NCBI GenBank assembly: GCA_023388075.1
Contig: JAEWGX010000056.1
Coordinates: 3,992 to 67,991, forward strand
Reading direction: 5' to 3'
Origin: Pseudomonadota bacterium
GTDB lineage: Bacteria; Pseudomonadota; Gammaproteobacteria; Burkholderiales; Burkholderiaceae_E
Length of the DNA: 64,000 nucleotides
Shown here: positions 10,690 to 19,342 of the stretch, one piece after another
Layout: every line of letters begins with the position of its first letter
Position numbering within the stretch: position 1 is the first letter of the stretch
The notes under the pieces: generated by a model
Told to the model about the DNA's origin: nothing
Database searches by the model: none
What the model saw: the letters and a program-made list of their open reading frames with translations, nothing else
Position numbers and translations under genes: made by a program

Positions 10690-11693
10690 GCCCCGGCTTC
10701 CTCGCCCGCGAGCCAGCGGTCGACCGCCGCGATGATCTCGGCAGGCTCGGGAATCTCGCCGATGCCGCCGAAGCTCTCGCAGAAGCCGGCGCCGGTCACT
10801 GCGCACTGCACCGCGTCGAAATCGCAGAAGATCGCGATCGTGGGCCGCCCCAGCGCGCCGGCCAGGTGAGTGAAGCCGGTGTCGAGGCCCACCACCACGT
10901 CGGCGCCGGAAATCGCTCGGGCGGCGTCAGTGACCGAAAGAAACGGCGGCACCACCGACGGCGTCGCCGCCGCGCCGCCCGCCTGCGTGGCGAGATGGGA
11001 CAGGCGCTCCGCGCGGGCGCGTTCGGCCTCGCTGCCCCAGAACCAGACCAGGGCACGGCCCGCCTGCTGGAGCCGCTGCGCGACGCTCACCCAGTGCGCC
11101 TCGGGCCAGAGCTTCTCGTCCCGGCTGGCGCCGGTCACGAGCAGCGCGTAGCGGCCGGCCGGCAGCCACGGGGCCTCGCCCGGCGCGAGCGGCGCGGCCT
11201 GCAGCCCGAAGTCCGGCGGATCGTCGATCCGGTATCCGCCCGCGGCAGCTCCTACCGCGCGATTGCGCCGCACGACGTGCCAGTCTCGCGGGACCACCGC
11301 CTTGCGGTCGTACGCGAGCGACGCGAGCGGTTCGCGCGCGAATGCCCAGGCCGGCCCCACCCGCGAAAGCGCCGGCGCCATTCGGGCCACGACGGCGCTC
11401 TTGACGAGTCCCTGGCAATCCACCACGAGGTCGTAGCGGTCCTCGCGCAGGCGGCGACGGAAGTCACCCATCTCGGCCAGGGTCTCGGCGGCGAGCAGGC
11501 GCTTGCGCCAACGCCGCCATGCAATCGGGATGACCTCGTCGATTGCCCGGTTCATGGCGCAGATGCCGGCAAATGGCTTCTCCGCCACCCAGTCCATCCG
11601 TGCGTCCGGATAGGCCCGCCGCAGGTCGGTGGCAAGCGGCTGAGCATGGACGATGTCCCCCATGGATGACATCTTGACGATGAGGATCCTCAT
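10686..11693 (-). CDS. waaC: Lipopolysaccharide heptosyltransferase I
   Basis: A GT9-family glycosyltransferase of 335 residues that adds the first L-glycero-D-manno-heptose to Kdo of the lipid A inner core on the cytoplasmic face. The N-terminus MRILIVKMSSMGDIVHA is characteristic of WaaC, and the C-terminal nucleotide-sugar region contains GLDTGFTHLAGALGRP. A longer frame starts at 11768, but the chosen ATG at 11693 matches the family start. It is followed, with a GTGA overlap, by the FtsX-like permease, which suggests coupled expression of two envelope functions. Confidence 0.9.
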   Translation of the reverse strand: MRILIVKMSSMGDIVHAQPLATDLRRAYPDARMDWVAEKPFAGICAMNRAIDEVIPIAWRRWRKRLLAAETLAEMGDFRRRLREDRYDLVVDCQGLVKSAVVARMAPALSRVGPAWAFAREPLASLAYDRKAVVPRDWHVVRRNRAVGAAAGGYRIDDPPDFGLQAAPLAPGEAPWLPAGRYALLVTGASRDEKLWPEAHWVSVAQRLQQAGRALVWFWGSEAERARAERLSHLATQAGGAAATPSVVPPFLSVTDAARAISGADVVVGLDTGFTHLAGALGRPTIAIFCDFDAVQCAVTGAGFCESFGGIGEIPEPAEIIAAVDRWLAGEEAGA

Positions 11694-11952
11694 GGTCGAG
11701 GGCCAAGCTGGGGTGAAGCGAACCGGGTGAAGGTGCTGGAACCGGGATTGCGCGCGCGCTGGAGGCACGTACCGTGGGCGCGGCGAGAGAGGATGTCGGG
11801 AGGTCGGGCGGCCCGGGGTCGATCGGCCGGAGCGGGGAAGACGGAAGAAGTGTCAGGAAGGGCAGCGAGACGGATCGGTTTCTCCAGTCGGCTGCCGCGC
11901 CGGCAGCGCGTGGAACCGGGAGCCCGGCTCGCACGCACCAGACGGCCTGTGC

Positions 11953-12168
11953 TTAGCTGAGGCCGAGCTCGCGCAGCATGTTACGCTCTTCGATGGCGCG
12001 GCGAGCTTCCCGAAGCCGCTTGGCCTGCTCCGTCACGGCGATATCCGCATAGTCCTCCGGCCTGGATTCGACCCGACCGGCGCGCATGCGAGCGGCATGG
12101 CGCGCGGTAACGATCGCGCTGTGATGATGCGCGGTCATAGCTGAATTAGGCTTGCGAGTTGTTTTCAT
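11953..12168 (-). CDS. Small hypothetical protein (71 aa)
   Basis: A charged 71-residue frame with a histidine-rich start and an arginine/glutamate-rich, probably helical C-terminal half (RREARRAIEER-like pattern). Many codons end in G or C, as in neighbouring genes, which favours it being coding. A later ATG (residue 11) would give a 61-residue form. No convincing ribosome-binding site is seen. It lies alone between waaC and dsbB. I do not recognise a named family with certainty; it faintly resembles short uncharacterised gammaproteobacterial/betaproteobacterial proteins with a basic helical tail. Confidence 0.4.
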   Translation of the reverse strand: MKTTRKPNSAMTAHHHSAIVTARHAARMRAGRVESRPEDYADIAVTEQAKRLREARRAIEERNMLRELGLS

Positions 12169-12381
12169 CCCTGAGTCCCGTATTCTGAGAATGAAAGGAT
12201 GTATCGGATTCGCATCAGAGAACAGCGCCTACCCGTAGTGCCGCCGGACCGGGGCAAACCTGCCGACGGCGCCGTGCCAAGTTGCACTCCCACGTCCCCC
12301 TGACTGCCGGGAACGCAGTTGCACCAAGACAACACGCGTCACTACAACAATCTGTACCTGGATAGCAGAATCTGAAACACT

Positions 12382-12879
12382 ATGAGAGCACGCAGTATAT
12401 CACATACCGGCACTGCCGTGCTGATCGCCGTCCTGGCCTGGGCGGGGGTGGCGGGGGCTCTCGTCAGCCAGCACGTCTTCGACATGCAGCCCTGCCCCTG
12501 GTGCACCGTGCAGCGGCTGCTGTACCTCCTGGCCGGTCTCTTCGCGCTGCTCTCGGTGCCGGTGACCCAGTCGAGCCTGCGTGCCCGCGCGCTTCTGCTG
12601 GTGGCCGGATTACTGTCGGCCGGCGCGCTGGCGGCGGCGCTTTACCAGCACTTCGTCGCCGCCCAGACATCGAGCTGCGCGTTCACCGCCGCTGACCGCT
12701 TCATGATGGCCACCGGCCTGGACGAGATGCTCCCTTACGTCTTCAAGGCGACCGCCGCCTGCGACGAGGCCAATGCGCCCATGCTGGGCGTCCCCTATTC
12801 GCTCTGGAGCGTGGCGCTGGCCGTCGTGCTGCTGGTGCTGGTGGCCCGGGGACTGGCGCGGGCGGGCGTGCGCACCTGA
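12382..12879 (+). CDS. dsbB: Disulfide bond formation protein B
   Basis: A 165-residue inner-membrane quinone reductase that reoxidises DsbA. Four transmembrane segments are visible. The first periplasmic loop holds the CPWC pair (C38, C41), and the second periplasmic loop holds C99 and C127, the pair that exchanges with DsbA. An arginine after CPWC (QR) contacts quinone in the family. The gene is monocistronic, preceded by a modestly AT-rich spacer (12169-12381) without an obvious strong ribosome-binding site. Confidence 0.93.
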   Translation: MRARSISHTGTAVLIAVLAWAGVAGALVSQHVFDMQPCPWCTVQRLLYLLAGLFALLSVPVTQSSLRARALLLVAGLLSAGALAAALYQHFVAAQTSSCAFTAADRFMMATGLDEMLPYVFKATAACDEANAPMLGVPYSLWSVALAVVLLVLVARGLARAGVRT

Positions 12880-12927
12880 GCCCGCGTTAGCTCCCCCTCC
12901 GCTGCCATCCCGTCGCCATGGGCGGGT

Positions 12928-13839
12928 TCATGCAACGCCACGCACCGGCGAAGGCGTCACCAGCGAGGACGCCGCCGCGATGACGATCAAGGCGCCGCCG
13001 ACCAGCACCCGCCAGGACAGCAGCTCGCCCGCGATCAGCGCGCCGGACACGGCCGCGACCGCCACCTCCGTGAGCATGATGAGCGAGGTCGTGTTGGCGG
13101 GTAGCCTGGCGGCGCCGTACTGCAGGGCGATGTTCCCAAGGACATAGGCGACGGCCGTCCCCAGCACCAGCCAGATCCACGGCCCGACACCGGCGGGAAC
13201 CTCCAGGACGGCGCCTGTCGCGCCGAGCAGCAGCGCCACTGCCGCGGGCAGGATCGCTGCCCCCAGGAACATGCTGACCGCGATCGCACTGCGCGACTGC
13301 CCCGCCACGCGCCGCAGCGTGACCGTATTGACGGCGAACGCGGCGCCGGCGATCACGGCCAGGAAGTCGGCGAGCCAGGAGGTCGGACCGGCCAGACGAT
13401 GCGGGTCGGCGAATACGAATGCCGCGCCGGCGAGCGCGATCGCTATGCGGGCAATGACCGCGCCAGTCAACGGCTCCTTCAGCAGCCACCGGGCGAGCAG
13501 CGCCGCCCACACCGGCAGCAGGTAGAAGAGCAGCGCCACCCGGGCCACGTCCGTGAGCGTGACGGCCCAGTTGAAGCTCGCGTTGGTGAGGCCGCTCGCG
13601 ACCAACAGCCAGCCGAGGCCCCGCGCGTTGCGCAGGCCGTCGAGCAAGGTCGCCCGGAAAGCGATCGCGATACCGATGGTGGCCGCGGTGTACACGAGCG
13701 AGGTCGCCCAGAGCGGATGCAGGCCCGCCTCGCGGAGCAGGCGAATCGGCCACCAGGCCAGGCCCCATGTCGTCGCGTTGAAGACGAGCGCGGCGACTGC
13801 GAGCGACCTTTCGCCAGACGGCAACTGCTCGAACTTCAC
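12928..13839 (-). CDS. EamA/DMT-superfamily transporter
   Basis: A 303-residue integral membrane protein with about ten hydrophobic segments arranged as two EamA repeats, the pattern of drug/metabolite exporters such as RhtA or YdcZ relatives. The start is GTG at 13839; the first segment (AVAALVFNATTWGLAWWPI) follows directly. The substrate cannot be deduced. It is transcribed away from an unusually AT-rich spacer and converges with dsbB. Confidence 0.85.
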   Translation of the reverse strand: MKFEQLPSGERSLAVAALVFNATTWGLAWWPIRLLREAGLHPLWATSLVYTAATIGIAIAFRATLLDGLRNARGLGWLLVASGLTNASFNWAVTLTDVARVALLFYLLPVWAALLARWLLKEPLTGAVIARIAIALAGAAFVFADPHRLAGPTSWLADFLAVIAGAAFAVNTVTLRRVAGQSRSAIAVSMFLGAAILPAAVALLLGATGAVLEVPAGVGPWIWLVLGTAVAYVLGNIALQYGAARLPANTTSLIMLTEVAVAAVSGALIAGELLSWRVLVGGALIVIAAASSLVTPSPVRGVA

Positions 13840-14151
13840 TCGAAGATTTGTACGTATCTGGCTGATTCTTTGTTGAACGAATGTGTCTGTTTTTGAGAAA
13901 TCACTTTAACTACAACCTCACTCTGCATGAAATAGCTTCTGGCTAATTCATTGATTCAGAAATAAATCATTCGACGAAGTCGTCAGCTCGAAGGCTGGGC
14001 GACCCCGACCGTTCGAAGCGCCGTCGCGGCCTGGATCGAGGGGTGCGCCGGCCGACACTCCAGGCCGCGCCCGACAGAGCAGGTAGCGGCCGGGCATGGC
14101 GGCCGCCAATCGGAGCGATGAGCTGCCGCCGACCCCGCCGGCGGTTCGCGC
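13840..14151. promoter_or_regulatory. AT-rich spacer upstream of the EamA gene, then GC-rich tail of the CsgG-like gene
   Basis: Bases 13840-13985 are strikingly AT-rich for this genome and presumably hold the promoter of the EamA transporter. From about 13986 to 14151 the sequence returns to high GC and contains short inverted repeats (for example CCTGGA with TCCAGG at both ends of a 35-base stretch near 14030-14065) that may end the CsgG-like transcript. No credible gene is seen on either strand. Confidence 0.4.
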
Positions 14152-15003
14152 CTAGCGACCGGTACCAAGTTCCTTGGATGCCTTCGTGCTGCCGCCCGAG
14201 ACGCCGAGCCGGCCGCCGGTACCCAGTCCGCCCCTGACCTCCTGGGCGCGGTAGCTCCGCAGGCTCGTCACCAGCTGGTTGTAGGCGTCGGCGAACGCGC
14301 CGGCCAGCACCTTGCCTTCGGCGGTGTTGGTGTAGCCGCCCAGCGATCCGCCGGCGCGGCTGCCGAAGACACTGCTCCAGGCGCCGAAATCGGTCTTGGA
14401 GGCGCTGCCCTCGGCGGCCCCGAGCTGCACGCCGGACCGGTTGTCCACCAGCGTGAGCATGGTCGATGCCTCCTTGAACTTCATGCTGCCGGCAACCGCG
14501 CCCAGCATCCCCAGCCGGCGGCCAAAGCCGCCGAGCGCCGCGCCGACACCGCCGGCATCGCTCTGGCTGAAGGCGATGCTGGGATTGAGGCTGTAGTCGG
14601 CCGCGACCATCTGGCCCTTGCCGAAGTTGCTGCCCTGGCGCATCTCGCCGCTGGCCTCCAGGGTGCGCTCGGTGCTCATGGAGCGCATGCCGCTGCCCCG
14701 CTCCACCACGACGAAGCAGTTGGACTGCTGCACCAGCATGCGGATCAGAGGCACCGTCGATTGCAGCTTGTACTCATTGCGAAGCTGGTAGTACCAAGGT
14801 GAACCCTGGTCTTCGACCACGGCCAGGGTGCCGAGGGATTCGTCGCATCGCTCGAGCTGGCTGTTGGCGTTGGCCGAGGCCGCGCCAGCGGCCGAGCCCG
14901 TGGCCACCGTCTTGGCGCTCTGGCTTCCCATCTGGACGCCCTGCATGTCGGCGCAGCCTGCCAATGCCAGCGCGACGGCAACCGTCAACATCCGATACTT
15001 CAT
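14152..15003 (-). CDS. CsgG/HfaB-like outer-membrane-associated lipoprotein
   Basis: A 283-residue protein with a lipoprotein signal peptide ending in the lipobox LALAGC, so the mature protein is lipid-anchored and probably in the outer membrane. Downstream motifs typical of the CsgG fold are visible: a strand with CFVVVERG, the segment ADYSLNPSI, and LVDNRSGVQ near the C-terminus followed by an EGKVLAGAFADAYNQLV helix. CsgG homologues form secretion channels, but curli genes are absent here, so its role is unknown. The start at 15003 is fixed by the signal peptide; the longer open frame upstream is non-coding. Divergent from the dehydratase gene. Confidence 0.8.
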   Translation of the reverse strand: MKYRMLTVAVALALAGCADMQGVQMGSQSAKTVATGSAAGAASANANSQLERCDESLGTLAVVEDQGSPWYYQLRNEYKLQSTVPLIRMLVQQSNCFVVVERGSGMRSMSTERTLEASGEMRQGSNFGKGQMVAADYSLNPSIAFSQSDAGGVGAALGGFGRRLGMLGAVAGSMKFKEASTMLTLVDNRSGVQLGAAEGSASKTDFGAWSSVFGSRAGGSLGGYTNTAEGKVLAGAFADAYNQLVTSLRSYRAQEVRGGLGTGGRLGVSGGSTKASKELGTGR

Positions 15004-15224
15004 TGTGTTCTCCCGAGGACAATAGCGAAGCGGATCCTGCGGCGTCGTCGCCGCAGGACGGCCGCGAAGGTTGCGGCGCTCGCGGATGCGGAATGCTACC
15101 CTTGACGGCGCCGTCCCGGTAGCGACAGACGCGGACCGTAGCGACGCCCGAGATGAACGGCGCGACACCGGCGACGGCCGCCTGCGGGATGGCGCCGCGT
15201 CACGACCACGGAGATCACATCAGC

Positions 15225-16970
15225 ATGAGCAAGCGCCGCCTCCAGCCGGACCAACTTCGCAGTCACCGCTGGTACGGGGCAAAGGACCTGCGCGCGTTCG
15301 GTCACCGCTCGCGCACTTCGCAGATGGGTTATCACCGCAGCGACTACGCCGGCAAGCCGGTGATCGCGGTGATCAACACCTGGAGCGAGATCAACCCATG
15401 CCACACGCATTTCCGCCAACGCGCCGAGGAAGTCAAGCGCGGGATCTGGCAGGCAGGCGGCTTCCCGGTGGAGATGCCGGCCCTGTCGCTTTCCGAGCCG
15501 TTCCAGAAGCCCACCACGATGCTCTACCGCAACCTGCTCGCGATGGAGACGGAGGAGCTGCTGCGCTCGTACCCGGCCGACGGCTGCGTGCTGATGGGCG
15601 GCTGCGACAAGACGACGCCGGCGCTGCTGATGGGCGCGATCACGATGAACCTGCCGACCATCTTCGTGCCGGCCGGGCCGATGCTGCGCGGTGACTACAA
15701 GGGCGGCGTGATCGGCAGCGGCAGCGACACCTGGAAGTACTGGGCGGAACTGCGGGCCGGCAACATCACCGAGGACGACTGGCAGGAACTGGAGGACGGC
15801 ATCGCGCGCTCGCCCGGGCACTGCATGACGATGGGCACCGCCTCGACGATGACGAGCGCCGCCGAGGTGCTCGGCTTCACCCTGCCCGGCGCGGCCTCGA
15901 TACCGGCGCCGGACTCGCGCCATGCGCAGATGGCGACGCTCTCGGGCAAGCGGATCGTGGACATGGTGTGGGAGGACCTGCGGCCGGACGCGATCCTCTC
16001 GGCCCAGGCCATGCGCAATGCCGTGGTCGCGGTCCTCTCGTTGGGCGGCTCCACCAACGCGATCGTGCACCTGATCGCGATCGCCCGCCGCGCCGGTCTC
16101 GCGCTCGACCTCGAAAGCTTCGACAGCCTCGCGCGCGAGACGCCGGTGCTGGCCAACCTTCGGCCGTCGGGTGCCTTCCTGATGGAGGATTTCTACTATG
16201 CGGGCGGCCTGCGGGCGCTCGTGGCACGGCTGGGCGGCATGATCGACGGTGGCACGCTCACGGTGAACGGCCGCACCCTGGGCGAGAACGTCGCCGATGC
16301 CCGCGTGCATGACGACGAGGTCATCCGCCCGCTCGACCGGCCGCTGATCCCGCGCGACGGACTCGCGGTGCTGCGTGGAAACCTGGCGCCGGACGGGGCG
16401 GTGATCAAGCCGGCCGCGATGGAGCAGCACCTGCGCCGCCACACCGGCCCGGCGGTCGTCTTCGAGAGTTACGACGACATGGCCGCGCGCATCGATGCGC
16501 CCGATCTCGACATCGACGAGCGCTCGGTGATCGTGCTGAAGAACGCCGGGCCCCAGGGCGCGCCGGGCATGCCCGAATGGGGCCAGTTGCCGATTCCCCG
16601 CAAGCTGCTGCAGAAAGGCGTGCGGGACATGGTGCGGATCTCGGACGCCCGCATGAGCGGAACCAGCTACGGCGCGTGCGTGCTGCACGTCGCTCCCGAG
16701 AGCCACGTCGGAGGGCCGCTCGCGCTGGTGCGCACCGGCGACCTCATCACCCTGGATGTCGACGGGCGACGGCTCACCCTGGAGGTGGACGACGAGGAGC
16801 TCGAGGCACGTCGCCGCGCCTGGCAGGCACCGCAGCGGCGCTTCAGCCGCGGCTATGGCGCCATCTACCTCAAGCATGTCCGCCAGGCCAACGAAGGCTG
16901 CGATTTCGATTTCCTGGAACCCGGCGCCGCGGGCGAAGCGTCCGCCACGGGCGAGCCGGAGATACACTGA
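15225..16970 (+). CDS. IlvD/Edd-family sugar-acid dehydratase (L-arabinonate dehydratase-like)
   Basis: A 581-residue Fe-S dehydratase. The three cluster/metal cysteines expected for the family are at C59 (NPCH), C127 (GGCDKTTPA) and C200 (GHCMTMGTAST). The MTMGTAST variant and the C-terminal SDARMSGTSYG motif place it with sugar-acid dehydratases (L-arabinonate, xylonate) rather than the ilvD of branched-chain synthesis. It would convert an aldonate to a 2-keto-3-deoxy acid in the cytoplasm. ATG 15225 follows GGAG; an earlier in-frame ATG at 15153 is weaker. It is followed closely by a Bug protein and a sulfatase, suggesting one catabolic unit. Confidence 0.88.
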   Translation: MSKRRLQPDQLRSHRWYGAKDLRAFGHRSRTSQMGYHRSDYAGKPVIAVINTWSEINPCHTHFRQRAEEVKRGIWQAGGFPVEMPALSLSEPFQKPTTMLYRNLLAMETEELLRSYPADGCVLMGGCDKTTPALLMGAITMNLPTIFVPAGPMLRGDYKGGVIGSGSDTWKYWAELRAGNITEDDWQELEDGIARSPGHCMTMGTASTMTSAAEVLGFTLPGAASIPAPDSRHAQMATLSGKRIVDMVWEDLRPDAILSAQAMRNAVVAVLSLGGSTNAIVHLIAIARRAGLALDLESFDSLARETPVLANLRPSGAFLMEDFYYAGGLRALVARLGGMIDGGTLTVNGRTLGENVADARVHDDEVIRPLDRPLIPRDGLAVLRGNLAPDGAVIKPAAMEQHLRRHTGPAVVFESYDDMAARIDAPDLDIDERSVIVLKNAGPQGAPGMPEWGQLPIPRKLLQKGVRDMVRISDARMSGTSYGACVLHVAPESHVGGPLALVRTGDLITLDVDGRRLTLEVDDEELEARRRAWQAPQRRFSRGYGAIYLKHVRQANEGCDFDFLEPGAAGEASATGEPEIH

Positions 16971-17024
16971 CCACCACTTGCGGGCCGCCACGCAGCGGCG
17001 GCCTTGCCCGGGGAGGAGACAGCG

Positions 17025-18020
17025 ATGCAACAACCGTCCGATAGGCCGTCGCGGCGCCGCCGCGCGATGCTCGCCGCCGCGACCGCCTCCGCCGCGCTCG
17101 GCGGGATGCCCGCGGCGCGCGCACAGGAAAGCTACCCCAGGAAGACGGTGCGCCTGATCGTCAACTTCCCGCCGGGAGGGCCGCTCGACATCCTCGCCCG
17201 CACCCTCGCCGAGGAACTGCAGGAGGCGCTCGGGCAGCCGTTCGTGGTGGAGAACAAGCCCGGCGCGGGCGGCAACATCGGAGTGGACGTGGCCGCCAAG
17301 GCGCCGCCGGACGGTTACACGGTGCTGATCTCGATCGATACCCCCTTCACCATCAACCCGGGGGTGTACAAGTCGCTCCCCTTCGAGCCGGAAGACCTGA
17401 AGCCCGTCATGTCGCTCGCCTCGTCCGGCCTGATGATCGCCGTCCATCCGTCCGTCCACGCGACGGACCTGCCCACCCTGGTGGCCAACGGCAGGCAGGA
17501 CACGCTCGCCTTCAGCAACGCCGGCAATGGCAGCCCCGGCCACATGGCCGCCTCGATCCTCGCATCGGCCACCGGCGCGAAGGTCAATCACATCCTGTAC
17601 AAGGGCAACGCGCCTGCGGTACTGGCCGTGGTCTCCGGCGAGGTGCAGGGCGGGATCCTGGCCACGCCGGGATTCCTGCCGCAGGTGAAGGCCGGCAAGG
17701 TGATCGCCGTCGCGGTCACGAGCCCGCGGCGCTCGCCGCTCGCGCCCGAAGTACCGACGGTGGCCGAGGCCGGGTTGCCGGACCTCGGCTTCGAGGTGCT
17801 CTATGACGCGCTGGTGCCGGCCGCCACGCCCCAGCCGATCGTGGACCGGCTAGCCACCGCGCTCGCCGCCGCGCTGGCGCGGGAGGGCGTCAGGAAGCGC
17901 ATGGCTTCACTCGACATGGACGTGCTGGCCGAGCCCGGGGAGGCGGCGCGGCAGCGGCTCGCCCGGCTGCGCGATCGATACGCGAAGACGATCGCCGCCA
18001 CCGGCATGCGGGCGGAGTAG
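17025..18020 (+). CDS. Bug/TctC-family periplasmic solute-binding protein
   Basis: A 331-residue exported protein. A signal peptide starts with an arginine-rich stretch (SRRRRAML) and ends near ARAQE; the twin-arginine-like start could mean Tat export. The mature part begins YPRKTVRLIVNFPPGGPLDILAR, the classic opening of the tripartite tricarboxylate transporter receptor (Bug) family. GGAGG precedes ATG 17025; an ATG 21 bases earlier is less likely. No TctA/TctB genes are adjacent, so it either uses the membrane parts encoded at 22.9-24.9 kb or is one of the many orphan Bug proteins of Burkholderiales. Context suggests it binds a sugar acid or sulfated compound. Confidence 0.87.
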   Translation: MQQPSDRPSRRRRAMLAAATASAALGGMPAARAQESYPRKTVRLIVNFPPGGPLDILARTLAEELQEALGQPFVVENKPGAGGNIGVDVAAKAPPDGYTVLISIDTPFTINPGVYKSLPFEPEDLKPVMSLASSGLMIAVHPSVHATDLPTLVANGRQDTLAFSNAGNGSPGHMAASILASATGAKVNHILYKGNAPAVLAVVSGEVQGGILATPGFLPQVKAGKVIAVAVTSPRRSPLAPEVPTVAEAGLPDLGFEVLYDALVPAATPQPIVDRLATALAAALAREGVRKRMASLDMDVLAEPGEAARQRLARLRDRYAKTIAATGMRAE

Positions 18021-18024
18021 GACG

Positions 18025-19326
18025 ATGACGAACTTCGTCTTCATCGTCGCCGACGACCTGGGTTACGCCGACCTCGGCTGCTATGGCGGGCGTGTCCCCG
18101 TGTCGCCGCGACTGGACGCGATGGCGCGCGAGGGCCTGCGCTTCACCCAGGGCTACTCCAATTCACCGGTCTGCTCGCCGACGCGCTTCGCCATGATCAC
18201 CGGGCGCTACCAGTACCAGTTGCGCGGTGCGGCGGAGGAACCCATGACCGCGCGGTTCTACGGCAGCACCGAGGTGGGACTGCCGCCCTCGCACCCCACC
18301 TTGCCATCGGTCCTGCGTGCAGCCGGCTACCGCACCGCACTGGTCGGCAAATGGCACCTCGGCTATCCACCGCACTTCGGGCCGCAGAAGAGCGGCTACG
18401 ACGAGCACATCGGACCGCTCTCCGGGGGCGTGAGCTACTTCAGCCACCTGGATCGCGAGGGCAAGCACGACCTGGTCCGCAACGGCGAGCCGGCTCGGCA
18501 CGACGGTCACTATCTCACGGACCTCCTGAGCGACGAAGCGGTCGCGTGCATCCGGCGCCGCGCCGCCGACCGCGCGCCCTTCCTGCTCAGCCTGCACTAC
18601 ACCGCGCCGCACTGGCCGTGGGAGACGCGCGCCCAAGGGGGCGCGCGCCCGGAGATCGACGCGGACATCCGCCACAAGGACGGCGGCTCCATCCGCATCT
18701 ACCAGCAGATGATCCGCGAGATGGACGAAGGCATCGGGCGGGTGCTCGATGCGCTCGACGAGACCGGGCTCGGCGAGGACACGCTGGTCGTCTTCACCAG
18801 CGACAACGGTGGCGAGCGCTTCTCGGACAACTGGCCGCTCGTGGGCGGCAAGATGGATCTCACCGAGGGCGGGATTCGCGTGCCCTACATCGTGCGCTGG
18901 CCGCGCGTCGTCCCGACCGGGACCGTGACCGAGCAGCAGGCGATCACGATGGACTGGGCGGTGACGATGTTCGAGATTGCCGGCGCCGCGACCGCGCCGG
19001 ACGTGCCGCTCGACGGCGTATCGCTGTTGCCGGTGCTGCGCGATCCGACGGCGACCTTCCGGCGGGAGCTCTTCTGGCGGATGAAGTACCGCCGCCAGAA
19101 GGCGCTGCGCGACGGGGCGTGGAAGTACCTCGCGATCGACGACAACGAGTACCTGTTCGACCTGTCCCAGGACGAGCGCGAGCGGGCCAATCTCGCCCGT
19201 CGCCATCCCGAGCGGCTCGCGGCCATGCGAGCCCGTTACGACGCCTGGAACGCGACGATGGCGCCGATCCCTGACGACGCCCGGGCGATCCTCGTGTGCA
19301 CGGAAGCGGACATGCCGGCGCGCTGA
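18025..19326 (+). CDS. Type I sulfatase
   Basis: A 433-residue member of the alkaline phosphatase/arylsulfatase superfamily. The formylglycine site is C50 in CSPTR, followed by the conserved TGR; metal ligands DD at residues 10-11 (VADDLGYADLG) and the later TSDNGGE motif are present, as is GKWHLG. No signal peptide is visible, so the enzyme appears cytoplasmic, which would require the sulfate ester to be imported first. The Cys-type active site needs a formylglycine-generating enzyme encoded elsewhere. The start lies four bases after the Bug gene stop, so both are co-transcribed with the dehydratase. Confidence 0.9.
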   Translation: MTNFVFIVADDLGYADLGCYGGRVPVSPRLDAMAREGLRFTQGYSNSPVCSPTRFAMITGRYQYQLRGAAEEPMTARFYGSTEVGLPPSHPTLPSVLRAAGYRTALVGKWHLGYPPHFGPQKSGYDEHIGPLSGGVSYFSHLDREGKHDLVRNGEPARHDGHYLTDLLSDEAVACIRRRAADRAPFLLSLHYTAPHWPWETRAQGGARPEIDADIRHKDGGSIRIYQQMIREMDEGIGRVLDALDETGLGEDTLVVFTSDNGGERFSDNWPLVGGKMDLTEGGIRVPYIVRWPRVVPTGTVTEQQAITMDWAVTMFEIAGAATAPDVPLDGVSLLPVLRDPTATFRRELFWRMKYRRQKALRDGAWKYLAIDDNEYLFDLSQDERERANLARRHPERLAAMRARYDAWNATMAPIPDDARAILVCTEADMPAR

Positions 19327-19342
19327 GGACGGCGAATCAATC

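Noticed and set aside
11694..11952. Possible gene between waaC and the 71-aa frame (both strands open)
   Set aside because: Frames are Arg/Gly-rich without start signals; treated as intergenic/promoter DNA.
15096..17591. 831-codon minus-strand open frame opposite the dehydratase and Bug genes
   Set aside because: It is antisense to two clear genes with strong motifs. Its composition (Arg/His/Asp-rich) is that of a GC-rich shadow frame, and it has no ribosome-binding site.
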